A stretch of 64,000 bases of DNA from Paenibacillus hamazuiensis (GCF_023276405.1 NZ_JALRMO010000001.1:8533501-8597500); one strand, 5' to 3'. Positions 17,455 through 27,507 are shown, numbered from the stretch's first letter. A program made the numbers and translations. The notes: generated from the sequence alone by a model not told the origin.

Positions 17455-18432
17455 ATGAGAGAAAAATTGGCCGCCGCCCCCGCGAGCCCACATACTGAAC
17501 CTCGGGTATCGGCCCGTTTGAAATCAGGCGGGTTATGGAAATGCATCAAGCGGGACAAGTATTTGTACCTGATGCTGATTCCCGTCATCGCCTATTATCT
17601 TGTATTCAAGTACGCACCGATGTTCGGAGAAATCATCGCATTTAAGGACTACCGGTTTGCGGATGGGATCTGGGGAAGCGACTGGGTGGGACTGAAGCAT
17701 TTTCGCAAGCTGTTCGGCAGTCCCGATTTTTTCAATATCTTGAAAAACACGCTTCTGCTGAACGTATATACGGTCGTTTTCGGTTTCCCGGTGCCGATTA
17801 TTCTGGCGCTGCTGCTTAATGAGCTGCGAATCGAATGGTACAAACGTCTCGTTCAGAATCTGCTGTATGTTCCGCATTTTATCTCGTGGGTCGTCCTCGG
17901 CGGGATCATCATCGCTTTGCTCAGCCCCAGCTCGGGGGCGGTGAACATGGCGCTGCACAATGTATTCGGCATCGAACCGGTGTATTTCCTGGCCAGCCAA
18001 TTTTGGTGGCCTATCGTCTTCGTTTTGTCGGGGATTTGGCATAGTGCGGGCTGGAATACCATTTTATACATGGCCGCGATGACGGGAATCGACCCTCAGC
18101 TTTATGAAGCGGCACGTATCGACGGGGCCGGACGGATTCGCCAAATATGGCATATCACGCTGCCGGGCATCCGCAGCACGATTGCGATTCTGCTCATCCT
18201 GCGCATGGGTTATATGATGGATATCGGCTTTGAACACATTTTTATTTTGCAAAATTCCGCCGTATCCGAAGTGGCCGATGTGATCAGCACTTACGTATAT
18301 CGGATGGGGCTTCAGAACGTGCAGTACAGCTACACGACCGCGCTGGGCTTGTTCCAATCCGTGATCGGGCTCATCCTGATTGTGTCCATGAACCGGGTGG
18401 TCAAACTTTTCGGAGAAAAAGGCTTATGGTGA
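17455..18432 (+). CDS. Polysaccharide ABC transporter permease, LplB type
   Basis: 325 residues, ATG behind AAGGAGTGG. A 30-residue polar head precedes six membrane helices. The EAA loop reads EAARIDGAGRIRQIWHITLP, and the end MNRVVKLFGEKGLW is the usual LplB-type terminus. It forms the channel with the following LplC-type protein. LplB/LplC carriers import oligosaccharides from plant polymers in Bacillus and Paenibacillus. No ATPase is encoded nearby. Confidence 0.93.
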   Translation: MREKLAAAPASPHTEPRVSARLKSGGLWKCIKRDKYLYLMLIPVIAYYLVFKYAPMFGEIIAFKDYRFADGIWGSDWVGLKHFRKLFGSPDFFNILKNTLLLNVYTVVFGFPVPIILALLLNELRIEWYKRLVQNLLYVPHFISWVVLGGIIIALLSPSSGAVNMALHNVFGIEPVYFLASQFWWPIVFVLSGIWHSAGWNTILYMAAMTGIDPQLYEAARIDGAGRIRQIWHITLPGIRSTIAILLILRMGYMMDIGFEHIFILQNSAVSEVADVISTYVYRMGLQNVQYSYTTALGLFQSVIGLILIVSMNRVVKLFGEKGLW

Positions 18433-18445
18433 GGGGGGACGACAG

Positions 18446-19336
18446 ATGATCGAACAAAGAAATCTTGGCAGCCGTGCATTCCATGGAGTGATTGTGATTT
18501 TTCTTGGTTTGACGGGCTTCTTGACGCTCTTTCCGTTCATTCATGTGATAGCCACCTCCTTCAGCGGGGGGCGGGCCATAGCGTCAGGCGAAGTATTTCT
18601 ATGGCCTGTGGACTGGACGCTGCAAGGCTTCCGCAATCTCATAGAAGATGGACAGCTGTTTGTCGGCATGCGCAACACCGTTGTCATTACACTGATCGGA
18701 ACGTGCTTCAACCTGATCGCCACCATTCTGGCGGCGTATCCGCTGTCCCGCAGACGATTGCGCGGACGCGAAGGACTTTTGATGGCGATTACGTTCACGA
18801 TGGTGTTCAGCGGAGGTTTGATCCCGAATTTTATTCTCATCAAAACCTTGGGCATCATGAACAGCTACTGGGCACTTTGGCTGCCCAGTTTAATCAGCAC
18901 CTACAATATGTTCGTGATGAAGACGTTTTTTGAAGGACTGCCGGGCGAGCTGGAGGAATCGGCTTCGATCGACGGGGCTAATGATCTGGTGACACTGGCG
19001 CGTATCATTCTCCCGCTGTCCTTGCCCATTCTTGCCGCACTCGGCCTGTTCTACGCCGTTTATTGGTGGAACGCCTATTTTAACGTATTAATTTACATTA
19101 CCAGCTCCTCGAAGCTTTCTCTCATGATGGTGCTGTACCAGAAGATCAACAACGTCAGTGAAGCGCTCTTAAGCACGGGCGGCGGCTCGGAAGGCGCGGT
19201 GAGCGGCCAAAATTTGACTCCGGAGGGCATCAGAGCGGCGGCGATCGTCACGGCGACCGCACCGATTTTGATCGTATATCCTTTCCTTCAAAGGCATTTC
19301 GTTAAGGGGGTGTTGATAGGCTCGATAAAAGGTTGA
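18446..19336 (+). CDS. Polysaccharide ABC transporter permease, LplC/YtcP type
   Basis: 296 residues, ATG behind GAGGGGGG. It has six predicted helices and an EAA loop (EESASIDGANDLVTLARIIL). The C-terminal VLIGSIKG ending fits the family. Thirteen bases separate it from the partner permease, so they are co-translated. It precedes two solute-binding protein genes. Confidence 0.93.
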   Translation: MIEQRNLGSRAFHGVIVIFLGLTGFLTLFPFIHVIATSFSGGRAIASGEVFLWPVDWTLQGFRNLIEDGQLFVGMRNTVVITLIGTCFNLIATILAAYPLSRRRLRGREGLLMAITFTMVFSGGLIPNFILIKTLGIMNSYWALWLPSLISTYNMFVMKTFFEGLPGELEESASIDGANDLVTLARIILPLSLPILAALGLFYAVYWWNAYFNVLIYITSSSKLSLMMVLYQKINNVSEALLSTGGGSEGAVSGQNLTPEGIRAAAIVTATAPILIVYPFLQRHFVKGVLIGSIKG

Positions 19337-19410
19337 CACTATTCGGATATCTGTAAGACGATAAGTCTTAAAATGATATAAATCGACAGACGACTTAGGA
19401 GGTCAAGGGT

Positions 19411-21000
19411 ATGCAGATCCCAATGAAAAGCAAGCACGTCACTTCAGCTCTGGCTATCGCTCTGGCGATGACCGGACTGACCGCCTGTGGAGACAAAAAG
19501 GAAACGCCCCCGGCGCAGGGTGACGGTAAGGAAACCGACAAGTACGCCAGTCTCCCCAAGGAAATCAGTATTTCCATGTTTGACAGGGGACGCGTACCGG
19601 CTGAAGAAGGAACCTATGAGAAAAACCGTTGGACGGGGTGGATCAACGACAATTCCGGTATCAAGGTGAATTGGGTGCCTGTCCCCCGCAGTACGGCGCA
19701 GCAGAAGCTGAATGTTCTGATTGCCGCGAGCGAAGCGCCGGACCTCATCTGGGAATACGACCGCAACTATATCGCGCTGCTGGCCGCCCAAGGAGCGATT
19801 CAGCCGATTGATGCTTATATTGAGAAGTACAGCACGTCCTATAAGAAATATGTAAGCGAACATCCCGAGCTAAAGCCTTACGTGACGATCGATGGGAAAA
19901 TGGTTGCCGTCTCCAGCAAACGCGGAATCGATACGATCGCCAACCAGGGGATGTGGATTCGCAAGGACTGGCTGGACAAACTCGGTTTGGCGATGCCCCG
20001 AACCGATGAGGAGCTTCTGAGCGTAGCCAAGGCGTTTGTGGAGAAAGATCCGGATGGAAACGGCAAGAACGATACGGTGGGTTTTGCCTTCAACAGCCAA
20101 TTTAAGAGTTACCCGGCGGCTATGTTCGCTTCCAGACCGGACACATGGTACTTGGATAACGGCAAGATGCAGCTGGGCCGGTTGAGTGACCGATATCTGG
20201 ATACCTTGGCAATGTCCAAAAAAATGTACGACGGCGGCATGGTCGACAAGGAATATATCACCGATAAGAATTACCAGCGCGAGCGTCAGCTTTGGATTAC
20301 CGGCAAAGCGGGCATCTATCTGGGCTCGTGGCACCTGGATTCCGAGTACCGGGATTTGAAGCAAAACGTGCCGAATGCGCAGCCGGTTCCTCTGGAATCC
20401 GTGACGACGAAGTACGGCAAATTCGGCTTGCTGCAGGAAGCGCCGGCCTCCATGCTGATTGCTTTTAACAAAAACATGAAAAATCCGAAGGCCGCCGTCG
20501 AATTCCTGGATTGGATGCTGGATAAGGGCTGGTTTACGCTCAAATTCGGCATGGAAGGCACACATTACAAGAAAACGAATGGGGTTGTGCAGGCCATTGA
20601 CGGAGAGAAAAACAAGAAAGAACTGGATTACGCGTATGAATACCCGATCGTTAACCAATGGGATCCGAAGCCGGATGACATTGTAAAAATGGCCGCGTCA
20701 GATCCGCTTTCCCAGGAATATGCCAAGCTGAAGGCGTCGGGCCTGGAAACGGCGATGAAAAACAATTTCAGAAGAGACATTCCGTACGCGCCTTCGTTTC
20801 CGGAGCTGAGCCAGTTTTTAGCCGAGTTTAACCCGAAGGCCGACGAAATCGACAACAAGGTCATTATGGGCGGGCCGCAGTTTACGCCGGAATGGGGAGC
20901 CGCCGAGCTGAAGAAGGAATGGAAGCGGTTGAACGGGGAAAACGTTTGGAAACAGGTGCAGGAGTGGTATGACAAAAACAAAGACAGCTTGAAGCAGTAA
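19411..21000 (+). CDS. Solute-binding lipoprotein, LplA type
   Basis: 529 residues, ATG behind TTAGGAGG. The signal peptide ends in the lipobox LTAC with Cys26 lipidated. The large mature domain has the length and texture of LplA/YtcQ proteins, which partner LplB and LplC. It should deliver an oligosaccharide to the permeases just upstream. A short stem (TAAGAC with GTCTTA) lies in the 74-base gap before the gene and may aid differential expression. The substrate is inferred to be a plant cell-wall oligosaccharide from the neighbouring beta-helix protein. Confidence 0.92.
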   Translation: MQIPMKSKHVTSALAIALAMTGLTACGDKKETPPAQGDGKETDKYASLPKEISISMFDRGRVPAEEGTYEKNRWTGWINDNSGIKVNWVPVPRSTAQQKLNVLIAASEAPDLIWEYDRNYIALLAAQGAIQPIDAYIEKYSTSYKKYVSEHPELKPYVTIDGKMVAVSSKRGIDTIANQGMWIRKDWLDKLGLAMPRTDEELLSVAKAFVEKDPDGNGKNDTVGFAFNSQFKSYPAAMFASRPDTWYLDNGKMQLGRLSDRYLDTLAMSKKMYDGGMVDKEYITDKNYQRERQLWITGKAGIYLGSWHLDSEYRDLKQNVPNAQPVPLESVTTKYGKFGLLQEAPASMLIAFNKNMKNPKAAVEFLDWMLDKGWFTLKFGMEGTHYKKTNGVVQAIDGEKNKKELDYAYEYPIVNQWDPKPDDIVKMAASDPLSQEYAKLKASGLETAMKNNFRRDIPYAPSFPELSQFLAEFNPKADEIDNKVIMGGPQFTPEWGAAELKKEWKRLNGENVWKQVQEWYDKNKDSLKQ

Positions 21001-21025
21001 CCGGATAATGAGGAGGCGTACACGA

Positions 21026-22351
21026 ATGAGGAAACCAATGTTGACGGGGATCTCCATCATGATGGCGCTTGGTTTTACCACGGCGTGCGGTTCGAATCAG
21101 GCGGGGAATGAGGCCCGGAACAACCACGATGAAACAAGGCAAAAGGACGATCCGGAGCCCGTTACTTTAAAGATGTACACTTTCCAGAATTTCACCAGCG
21201 AAGAGATGCTGAACGATTCTATTTTGGAACCGCTTAAGAAAAAATATCCCTACATTTCCGTAGAGGTGATTCGGTCGCAATCGGGCGGAATGACTCTTCC
21301 CGATTTGCTCGCATCCGGCACGACGCCTGATCTGGTCAACGGCTGGCAAGCGGAAATCAAAACGTTGGAAAACTATCACCTGGTCGGCGATATGGCCCCG
21401 CTGGCCAAGCAGCATCATATCGACCTCGACAGATTTGAACCGGTGGCTCTGGGTGCGATAAAAGCATTGTCCGATAAAGGAGAATTGTACGGCATCCCCT
21501 ATAACCAGCAGTTTAACGCACTTTATTACAATAAAGATATCTTTGACAAATTCGGCGTCCCTTATCCGAAAGACGGCATGACCTGGGAAGATGCGATCGA
21601 GCTTGGAAAGCAGGTTTCGCGCCAGGAGAACGGGATTCAGTACCGCGGGCTCGCTTATGAACACGCTTCCCGCCTTTCTTCTCCGCTTTCGCCGAACATC
21701 GTCGACCCGAAGACCGAGAAGGCGAACGTAAATAATGATACGTGGCGCAAAGTTTTTCAGCTGGGCAAAGATATTCTTACCATCCCGAACAATATGCCGC
21801 CGAAGGTGGATTCGGGCGACACGGATGCCTTCTGGAAAAATAAGACGGTGGCCATGTATGCGACGATCAATATGCTGGAAAACTCGAAGGGGGCGATGGA
21901 AAAAGGATTGAATCTCGGCGTGGCTCAATATCCGAGCTATAAGGAGCTGCCGGATACTTACGGATATCTTGACGCTCATTTTATAGTGGTTACCCCGCAG
22001 AGCAAAAACAAGGACGCCGCCATGAAAGTCGTGGAAGTGATGACCTCCGACGAGGTCCAGCTGAAGATTGCACGGAAGTACGGCAAGATGTCGCCGCTCA
22101 AAAATCCTGACATCAAAAAGCAGCTGGCGGCGGATATGCCCCATCTGAAAGGAATCGATCTTCAGTCGATCTTCAAAAGCAAACCCGCCGCAGGCATGAA
22201 CTTATCGAAGTATTATATCGATGCACGGAGGCGGTTGATGGCGGAGTATGTCAATTTCGCGAACGGAGCGTCGGACCTAAACACCGCTTTACGAAACGCG
22301 GAGGAATCGATTAACAAGTTTATCGCTACGGAACAGGCGAAGGAAAAATAG
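21026..22351 (+). CDS. Second solute-binding lipoprotein (family 1, UgpB/MalE-like)
   Basis: 441 residues. The ATG at 21026 is preferred since the upstream ATG at 21008 overlaps the AGGAGG site. Signal peptide with lipobox TTAC; Cys21 is the anchor. The mature protein belongs to the smaller MalE-like class and is not a duplicate of the LplA-type protein 26 bases upstream. Two binding proteins of different classes next to one permease pair is unusual. Either both feed the same channel with different ligands, or this one acts as a sensor component or serves another permease. It is probably co-transcribed with both neighbours. Confidence 0.9.
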   Translation: MRKPMLTGISIMMALGFTTACGSNQAGNEARNNHDETRQKDDPEPVTLKMYTFQNFTSEEMLNDSILEPLKKKYPYISVEVIRSQSGGMTLPDLLASGTTPDLVNGWQAEIKTLENYHLVGDMAPLAKQHHIDLDRFEPVALGAIKALSDKGELYGIPYNQQFNALYYNKDIFDKFGVPYPKDGMTWEDAIELGKQVSRQENGIQYRGLAYEHASRLSSPLSPNIVDPKTEKANVNNDTWRKVFQLGKDILTIPNNMPPKVDSGDTDAFWKNKTVAMYATINMLENSKGAMEKGLNLGVAQYPSYKELPDTYGYLDAHFIVVTPQSKNKDAAMKVVEVMTSDEVQLKIARKYGKMSPLKNPDIKKQLAADMPHLKGIDLQSIFKSKPAAGMNLSKYYIDARRRLMAEYVNFANGASDLNTALRNAEESINKFIATEQAKEK

Positions 22352-22408
22352 CCGGTACGGTTAGTGGAAGCACGTGGATAGAATCCTATCGAGTAAGGGG
22401 AGAATCTT

Positions 22409-25400
22409 ATGCGTTACTTTCGAATCGCCAGGTATGCTATTTTTGTCGCGATGGCCGTGTGGTTTACGGGTCTGCCGTCTCCCGCGCAAGTGTCGGCGGC
22501 CGGGAGCATTGTCGTTCTGGAAGGGCAAGGGACCAATCCGCTTTACGAGTTTGGCATGGCAGTCGGAGCTTCCGGCGGCAACAATAAGTTTATTGAAGCC
22601 GATTTTGACGGAGATGGAGATACGGATTTGGTGAACCGGAATACGTCCAACACCGGAGTACAGTATTGGAGAAATAATGGAGACGGTTCCTTTACGGAAC
22701 TTACCGGCTCCGGCAACCCTTTTCTAAATGTGACGTTTTCCGGAGCTTCTGCGAACTACTTTAGCGCACTTTACTTGATCACAGGCGATTTTGACGGCGA
22801 TGGAGATGTCGACGTATTTAACGGAAATCATCAAGGCTCGTCCGCTTTGTACCGAAATGAGGGAGAGACCTTCGCGGTTCTGCAAGGATCGGGGGTCAAC
22901 CCACTCCATGCATTCGGAACGGCGATCGGTACAGGCAGCTTTCGGGCGATTGCAGCCGACTTTGACGGCGACGGGGATACCGATCTGGTGAACCGCAATA
23001 CGAACAGCACCGGAGTACAGTATTGGAGAAACAACGGCGACGGTACGTTTACCGAATTGACCGGTACCGCAAATCCGCTCGCCGGCGTATCGTTTGCATC
23101 AAACAGCAGCTATTTCACGGCGCCGCTTTTAGCGGCGGGCGATTTCGACGGCGATGGGGACGTGGACATCTTCAACGGCAATCATGGCGGGGCTCCGGCT
23201 ATGTACCGAAATGACGGAGGGAACTTTACGGTTTTGCAAGGTGCGGGAATGAATCCTCTCCACGAATTCGGTATGGCTGTAGGCACAACAGCCGGCAAAT
23301 TTGTTGCGGGGGATTTTGACGGCGACGGATGGATGGATTTGGCAAACCGAAATTCCGCTAACACCGGGGTGCAGTATTGGAAAAATAACGGTAACGGCAC
23401 TTTTGCCGAGCTTACAGGGAGCGGCAATCCTTTCGCGAGCGTATCGTTTACAGCCAATGTCAATTATTTTTTTGCCGGGTTTCTTGCGGTAGGCGATTTC
23501 GACGGTGACGGTGATCAGGATATCTTGAATGTAAATCATGGAGGTACTCCGGCCCTTTATCGGCAAAGCGGGTCGCCGCCAATACTTACGGCAACCGTTC
23601 CAAATGACGATGCGGTTTCCGTTGCTGCAAGCGATCCTATTCAATTGACGTTTAATGAAACGATCGCAAGCGGAGGTCCGGGGGTTATCGAGATTCGTAA
23701 ATATAGTGACGATTCGCTTGTGGAATCCATTGCCGGAAATTCGGCTCAGGTCACCGGGTTCGGATCGAATGTCATCTCCCTTCAACATGCAGCTCCTCTG
23801 CAAAATAATACGATGTACTACATTCTCGTTAACGCCAGGGCATTCTTTGATTCGGATGGACAAACGTTTGCGGGGATATCGAAGAAATCGCAGTTGAATT
23901 ATACCACCCGGGCCAATTCGATCCGGCAGTATCCCGTCAGGTCCGGTGCCGTACCGAGCGGCTCTTATACACTGTCGGTTAACGGGGAGAACATATTCGT
24001 TGAGAAGTTCGGCGATGTCAGCTTCGCCAGGTTTTCCTTTACAGGAGCGGCCCATTTCACAGTGACCGCGAACGAGGCGGTTTCCTCGTTTGGCATCAGT
24101 CCGCAAAGCTATCAAATCCAGGGAACCAGCAGCGGAAACCGTCTTTCTTTCTCCATCGATCAACCGAGAACGCTGATTGTAAGCGTAAACAATTTGGAGA
24201 ACTTGCTTCTATTCGCCGATGGGCTTGAAACCGCCGCACCCGATATTCACGATCCGAACGTGATCAATTTGGCCGACTATTTACCGGCGGGCCGTGATGA
24301 AGAAGCGGCTGTCACCGGCTATTTGCAAGAAGCGATCGACGATACGTCCGCATTGAACAACGGAGCGGGGGGAACTCTGCTTGTTCCGGACGGGAAGTAC
24401 GTGACGGCACAGCTCAAGCTGAAGAGCAACGTGCATCTTTATTTACAAAGCGGCGCCTGGATTAAAGCCGTGTCCGATTCCAGCACCGCGAATTATCCGG
24501 TCCAAAACGGTTCGGACTCCTCCTTCCTTTTCATACAAAACGCAAGTCATGTGAAAATTAGCGGCAGAGGGATAATTGACGGCAGCGGAATGGCGATCAA
24601 AACCTTGAACAACAAAGCGAATATCAAGCTTTTACGGACCGCAGATGTAACGGATTTGCAGATCGAGGACGTCTATTTCGTCGATTCGGCCCGATGGACG
24701 ATTCATCTTCTTTACGCTAAAGATGTTGTCCTGAAAAATATAAAGCTGATCAACGATTTGAGAGGCGGTCCCGATCCGGCGAATCCGAATATTCTGCTTC
24801 CGACGGTGACCAACACCGACGGGGTGGATATCGATTCGTCGCAAAACGTAACCATTGACGGTGCGTTTATCTATACCGGCGACGACGCGATCACGCCTAA
24901 AGTCACGGGCTATTTGAACTTGAAAAGACCGACGTCCGGCTTACAGATCAAAAATAACGTATTATGGTCTTTGAAAGCCGCGTTTAAGGTAGGCGATGAG
25001 ACGCTGATGGATATCGGCGATATCTTGTTCGAGAACAATGATATCGTTCGCGCCGACCGGTTCGTCGCCCTTTGGGCAGGAGATGCTAGCCATATTCAAA
25101 ATATCGACGTGATCAATAATCGGGCCGAATTCATCGGCGGCAACTATAACGAACGCTACTTTTATTTCCGCATCCGGTTATTGAACGGGAATTCCAGGCC
25201 GGGGTGGATCGATCAGGTCCGAGTGAAGGACTTCTATGTTTGGAATAAAGCGGTTCAGGCTTCAACGATAGAAGGTTATGATTCCACCCACCTGGTCAGC
25301 AATGTCACCTTCGATAATATCGTCATACAAGGCGCGCAAGCGGGGAGCAAAGAGGATGTCCCTTTGGACTTCAAAAATACATTTTACAGCAACGTCGTAT

Positions 25401-27358
25401 TCCAGCCGTCCGGCATGGTATACAACGGTACGCAGCCCCCGATTAGCACCACTTTCGTCGAAGCGGAGGACATGACGCTCGCCGGTTATACGCCTGAGGT
25501 TCAATCCGTGGCTTCCGGGGGAAAAGTGATTAAAGTGTCGGGCACAGGAACGGCTGCAATGCCATTTAATGGGCAAATCGGTACCTACGATCTGAAGGTG
25601 CACTATTTTGACGAAAATGACGGTGCCGCAACGTATCGATTGTTTGTTAACGATGTGCAAGTCGATGCGTGGACGGCCAATCAAGACTTGGGCTCGGCTT
25701 CCGTTTCGGACAAATCGAGAACCAGCAGAGGGGTATCGGCTATTCCGCTAAGACAGGGGGATATCGTCAAGCTGGAGGGCACATCGAATGCTTCCGAAGC
25801 GGCAAGGGTCGACCGTCTTGAATTTAATCTCATGACCGAGCCGGATCCGTCTATCCCGCCTTATCTTGACTCCGTCCGGGTAAGCGGGACCATACCCGTT
25901 CTTACCGCGGGCGGCGCAGGGTATGATTTGAACGGACTCACCGTCACCGGCAAGGATCAATTCGGCAGCTCCTATGACCTGGCCGGACTGCCTGCAACGT
26001 GGACGGTAAAAACAGGAACCGCGTTTTCCTCGGTGAACGGTACGACTTTGATTCCGCTCAGCGCAGGATCAGGAACAGTTACACTCACCGTTTACGGCAA
26101 GATGAGCAACCCGGTCGCTTTTACGGTGCAGGCAAGCGGCGAGCCCAGAGTATTGCTTGTGGACCGGCGGGGAATGACGAGCGGAGCGTACACTTCTATT
26201 GCCGCAGCCGTCGCCAGTTCTCCGGCACTCAAACCGGGAGACGTCATTTCCCTGGTACCGGGGAGCGGTCCATACCATGAAACGGTCAAAATACACGCGT
26301 CCGGCGCTCCCGGCAATCCGATTATATTTGAAGGGAACGGCGAGCTGATTAGCGGATTCACTCCGTTTCAGTTCACCCAGGAGGCGAACGGGCAGTGGAC
26401 TTATGCGCTGCCGGCACCCATAGCGAACACGCTTCCGGACGGCAAATCCACCACGTTCCGTCATTTGGTAGCGTATAATGGTCAGCGGCTTTTACTGGAT
26501 CAGCCGTCGGGACAAAATGCCGGGATATTCACAAGCGACTATGCGGTATTGTCTTCGGACGGCAGCAAGCTGATTTTGAACCCGGATAAAGCGTCGCCGA
26601 CTTCGGGCTGGGAAATATCCACATTATCGAACGGAGTTGAAATCGTCACCACCGATTCTTACCAGACGTATCGCAATCTGCGGGTCACCGGGGTACAAAA
26701 CGACGGTTTTAATATTCACGGTACCGGAACGGGGCTAGTGTTCGAAAACATCGAAGCTTTCAACAATTTCGATGAAGGGTTCTCCTCTCATGACAGTACA
26801 AATTCCACGATTAATGGTGGGGAGTTCTGGGGCAACGAGAACGGGATCTACAATCAGTCTCGAGACACCGTTACGTTTGCGGCGTATAATGTCAAAGTTT
26901 ACAACAATATCGGTTACGGAGTGGCGACGCAGATGGGGACCAACTCCTTTTCCAACGTACAAGTCTGGGATAACGGCATCTCCAACCTTCGGGTGGGCGG
27001 CAGAGTCTATACGTCCAATGTGGTCACCTACGACAGCAGATGGTCGCAGCGCCCTTGGGTGGGATACCAGGAATCGCAGAACTATAAATATAACCAGGAA
27101 ATAAAGCCGTACGCTTATTCCGAGTACGTCAAGGCGGATTACCCGATCACGAAAACCGGGACGGCACCGACCGTGCTGCCCGCCTCTCAGCTGCCTCCAT
27201 TTAAAGGTGCGTTCGATGATTGGCGGCATATTTATTTCTCCGCTGCTGACCTAAGCAATTCTGCCATCAGCGGACCGGAGGCCGATCCGGATGGAGACGG
27301 GCTGGATAATTTCGCTGAATACGAGGCAGGACTCCATCCGAAAGTGCATGACAATTAG
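22409..27358 (+). CDS. Giant secreted multidomain protein: FG-GAP repeats, GH28-like beta-helix, CBM and second beta-helix
   Basis: 1649 residues, ATG after AAGGGGAGAATCTT. Signal peptide to about residue 30. Residues 33-385 hold six FG-GAP/VCBS units with calcium-type DFDGDGD loops near 65, 127, 184, 245, 302 and 364. An SbsA-type Ig domain follows (about 390-500). A GH28-like parallel beta-helix spans about 620-1010. It has Asp804 in NTDGVD and Asp825/Asp826 in GDDAI, the spacing of polygalacturonase catalytic acids. The usual GHG histidine motif is absent (LKAAFKVGDE instead), recalling GH49-like relatives. Next come a CBM6/35-like domain (1014-1142), an Ig-like domain (1150-1245), a second beta-helix (1250-1600) and a C-terminal DPDGDGLDNFAEYEAG calcium motif. 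It likely cleaves a pectin-like or other plant polysaccharide for the transporter upstream. Confidence 0.85.
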   Translation: MRYFRIARYAIFVAMAVWFTGLPSPAQVSAAGSIVVLEGQGTNPLYEFGMAVGASGGNNKFIEADFDGDGDTDLVNRNTSNTGVQYWRNNGDGSFTELTGSGNPFLNVTFSGASANYFSALYLITGDFDGDGDVDVFNGNHQGSSALYRNEGETFAVLQGSGVNPLHAFGTAIGTGSFRAIAADFDGDGDTDLVNRNTNSTGVQYWRNNGDGTFTELTGTANPLAGVSFASNSSYFTAPLLAAGDFDGDGDVDIFNGNHGGAPAMYRNDGGNFTVLQGAGMNPLHEFGMAVGTTAGKFVAGDFDGDGWMDLANRNSANTGVQYWKNNGNGTFAELTGSGNPFASVSFTANVNYFFAGFLAVGDFDGDGDQDILNVNHGGTPALYRQSGSPPILTATVPNDDAVSVAASDPIQLTFNETIASGGPGVIEIRKYSDDSLVESIAGNSAQVTGFGSNVISLQHAAPLQNNTMYYILVNARAFFDSDGQTFAGISKKSQLNYTTRANSIRQYPVRSGAVPSGSYTLSVNGENIFVEKFGDVSFARFSFTGAAHFTVTANEAVSSFGISPQSYQIQGTSSGNRLSFSIDQPRTLIVSVNNLENLLLFADGLETAAPDIHDPNVINLADYLPAGRDEEAAVTGYLQEAIDDTSALNNGAGGTLLVPDGKYVTAQLKLKSNVHLYLQSGAWIKAVSDSSTANYPVQNGSDSSFLFIQNASHVKISGRGIIDGSGMAIKTLNNKANIKLLRTADVTDLQIEDVYFVDSARWTIHLLYAKDVVLKNIKLINDLRGGPDPANPNILLPTVTNTDGVDIDSSQNVTIDGAFIYTGDDAITPKVTGYLNLKRPTSGLQIKNNVLWSLKAAFKVGDETLMDIGDILFENNDIVRADRFVALWAGDASHIQNIDVINNRAEFIGGNYNERYFYFRIRLLNGNSRPGWIDQVRVKDFYVWNKAVQASTIEGYDSTHLVSNVTFDNIVIQGAQAGSKEDVPLDFKNTFYSNVVFQPSGMVYNGTQPPISTTFVEAEDMTLAGYTPEVQSVASGGKVIKVSGTGTAAMPFNGQIGTYDLKVHYFDENDGAATYRLFVNDVQVDAWTANQDLGSASVSDKSRTSRGVSAIPLRQGDIVKLEGTSNASEAARVDRLEFNLMTEPDPSIPPYLDSVRVSGTIPVLTAGGAGYDLNGLTVTGKDQFGSSYDLAGLPATWTVKTGTAFSSVNGTTLIPLSAGSGTVTLTVYGKMSNPVAFTVQASGEPRVLLVDRRGMTSGAYTSIAAAVASSPALKPGDVISLVPGSGPYHETVKIHASGAPGNPIIFEGNGELISGFTPFQFTQEANGQWTYALPAPIANTLPDGKSTTFRHLVAYNGQRLLLDQPSGQNAGIFTSDYAVLSSDGSKLILNPDKASPTSGWEISTLSNGVEIVTTDSYQTYRNLRVTGVQNDGFNIHGTGTGLVFENIEAFNNFDEGFSSHDSTNSTINGGEFWGNENGIYNQSRDTVTFAAYNVKVYNNIGYGVATQMGTNSFSNVQVWDNGISNLRVGGRVYTSNVVTYDSRWSQRPWVGYQESQNYKYNQEIKPYAYSEYVKADYPITKTGTAPTVLPASQLPPFKGAFDDWRHIYFSAADLSNSAISGPEADPDGDGLDNFAEYEAGLHPKVHDN
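22520..23560 (+). repeat. Three tandem A-B pairs of FG-GAP repeats (DNA level also recurrent)
   Basis: Each A-B pair is about 355 bases. A units carry the pattern D-L-V/A-N-R-N, then TGVQYW and F-T/A-E-L-T-G. B units carry G-D-F-D-G-D-G-D and N-x-N-H. Codons drift between copies, so the duplication is not recent. Confidence 0.8.
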
Positions 27359-27370
27359 ATTGGTACAATT

Positions 27371-27403
27371 CCGCCGGCCGCACCGATCCTCTGCAGCCGG
27401 CGG
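27371..27403 (+). other. GC-rich hairpin after the giant gene
   Basis: CCGCCGGC pairs with GCCGGCGG around a 17-base loop. No T-run follows; possible weak or decayed terminator. Confidence 0.45.
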
Positions 27404-27411
27404 ACCATTCG

Positions 27412-27490
27412 GTGATAAGCAATCCGAAACCGACTTTCAGGGAAACGCCGAAGCGGGCAGTACGGTATCGTTATGGGAAGTAGTCCGAAT
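27412..27490 (+). pseudogene. Trace of a further Ig-like domain beyond the giant gene
   Basis: One frame reads ISNPKPTFR and the adjacent frame continues GNAEAGSTVSLWEV. Together they match the start of a bacterial Ig-like repeat, which usually shows P-T-F-x-G-x-A-E-x-G-S-T-V. The giant protein, or a neighbouring wall protein, may once have been longer. Confidence 0.4.
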
Positions 27491-27507
27491 AAATACTCAA
27501 TTTTATA

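Noticed and set aside
22520-23560. Satellite-like tandem repeat in the giant gene
   Set aside because: The repetition is explained by protein-level FG-GAP units with diverged codons.
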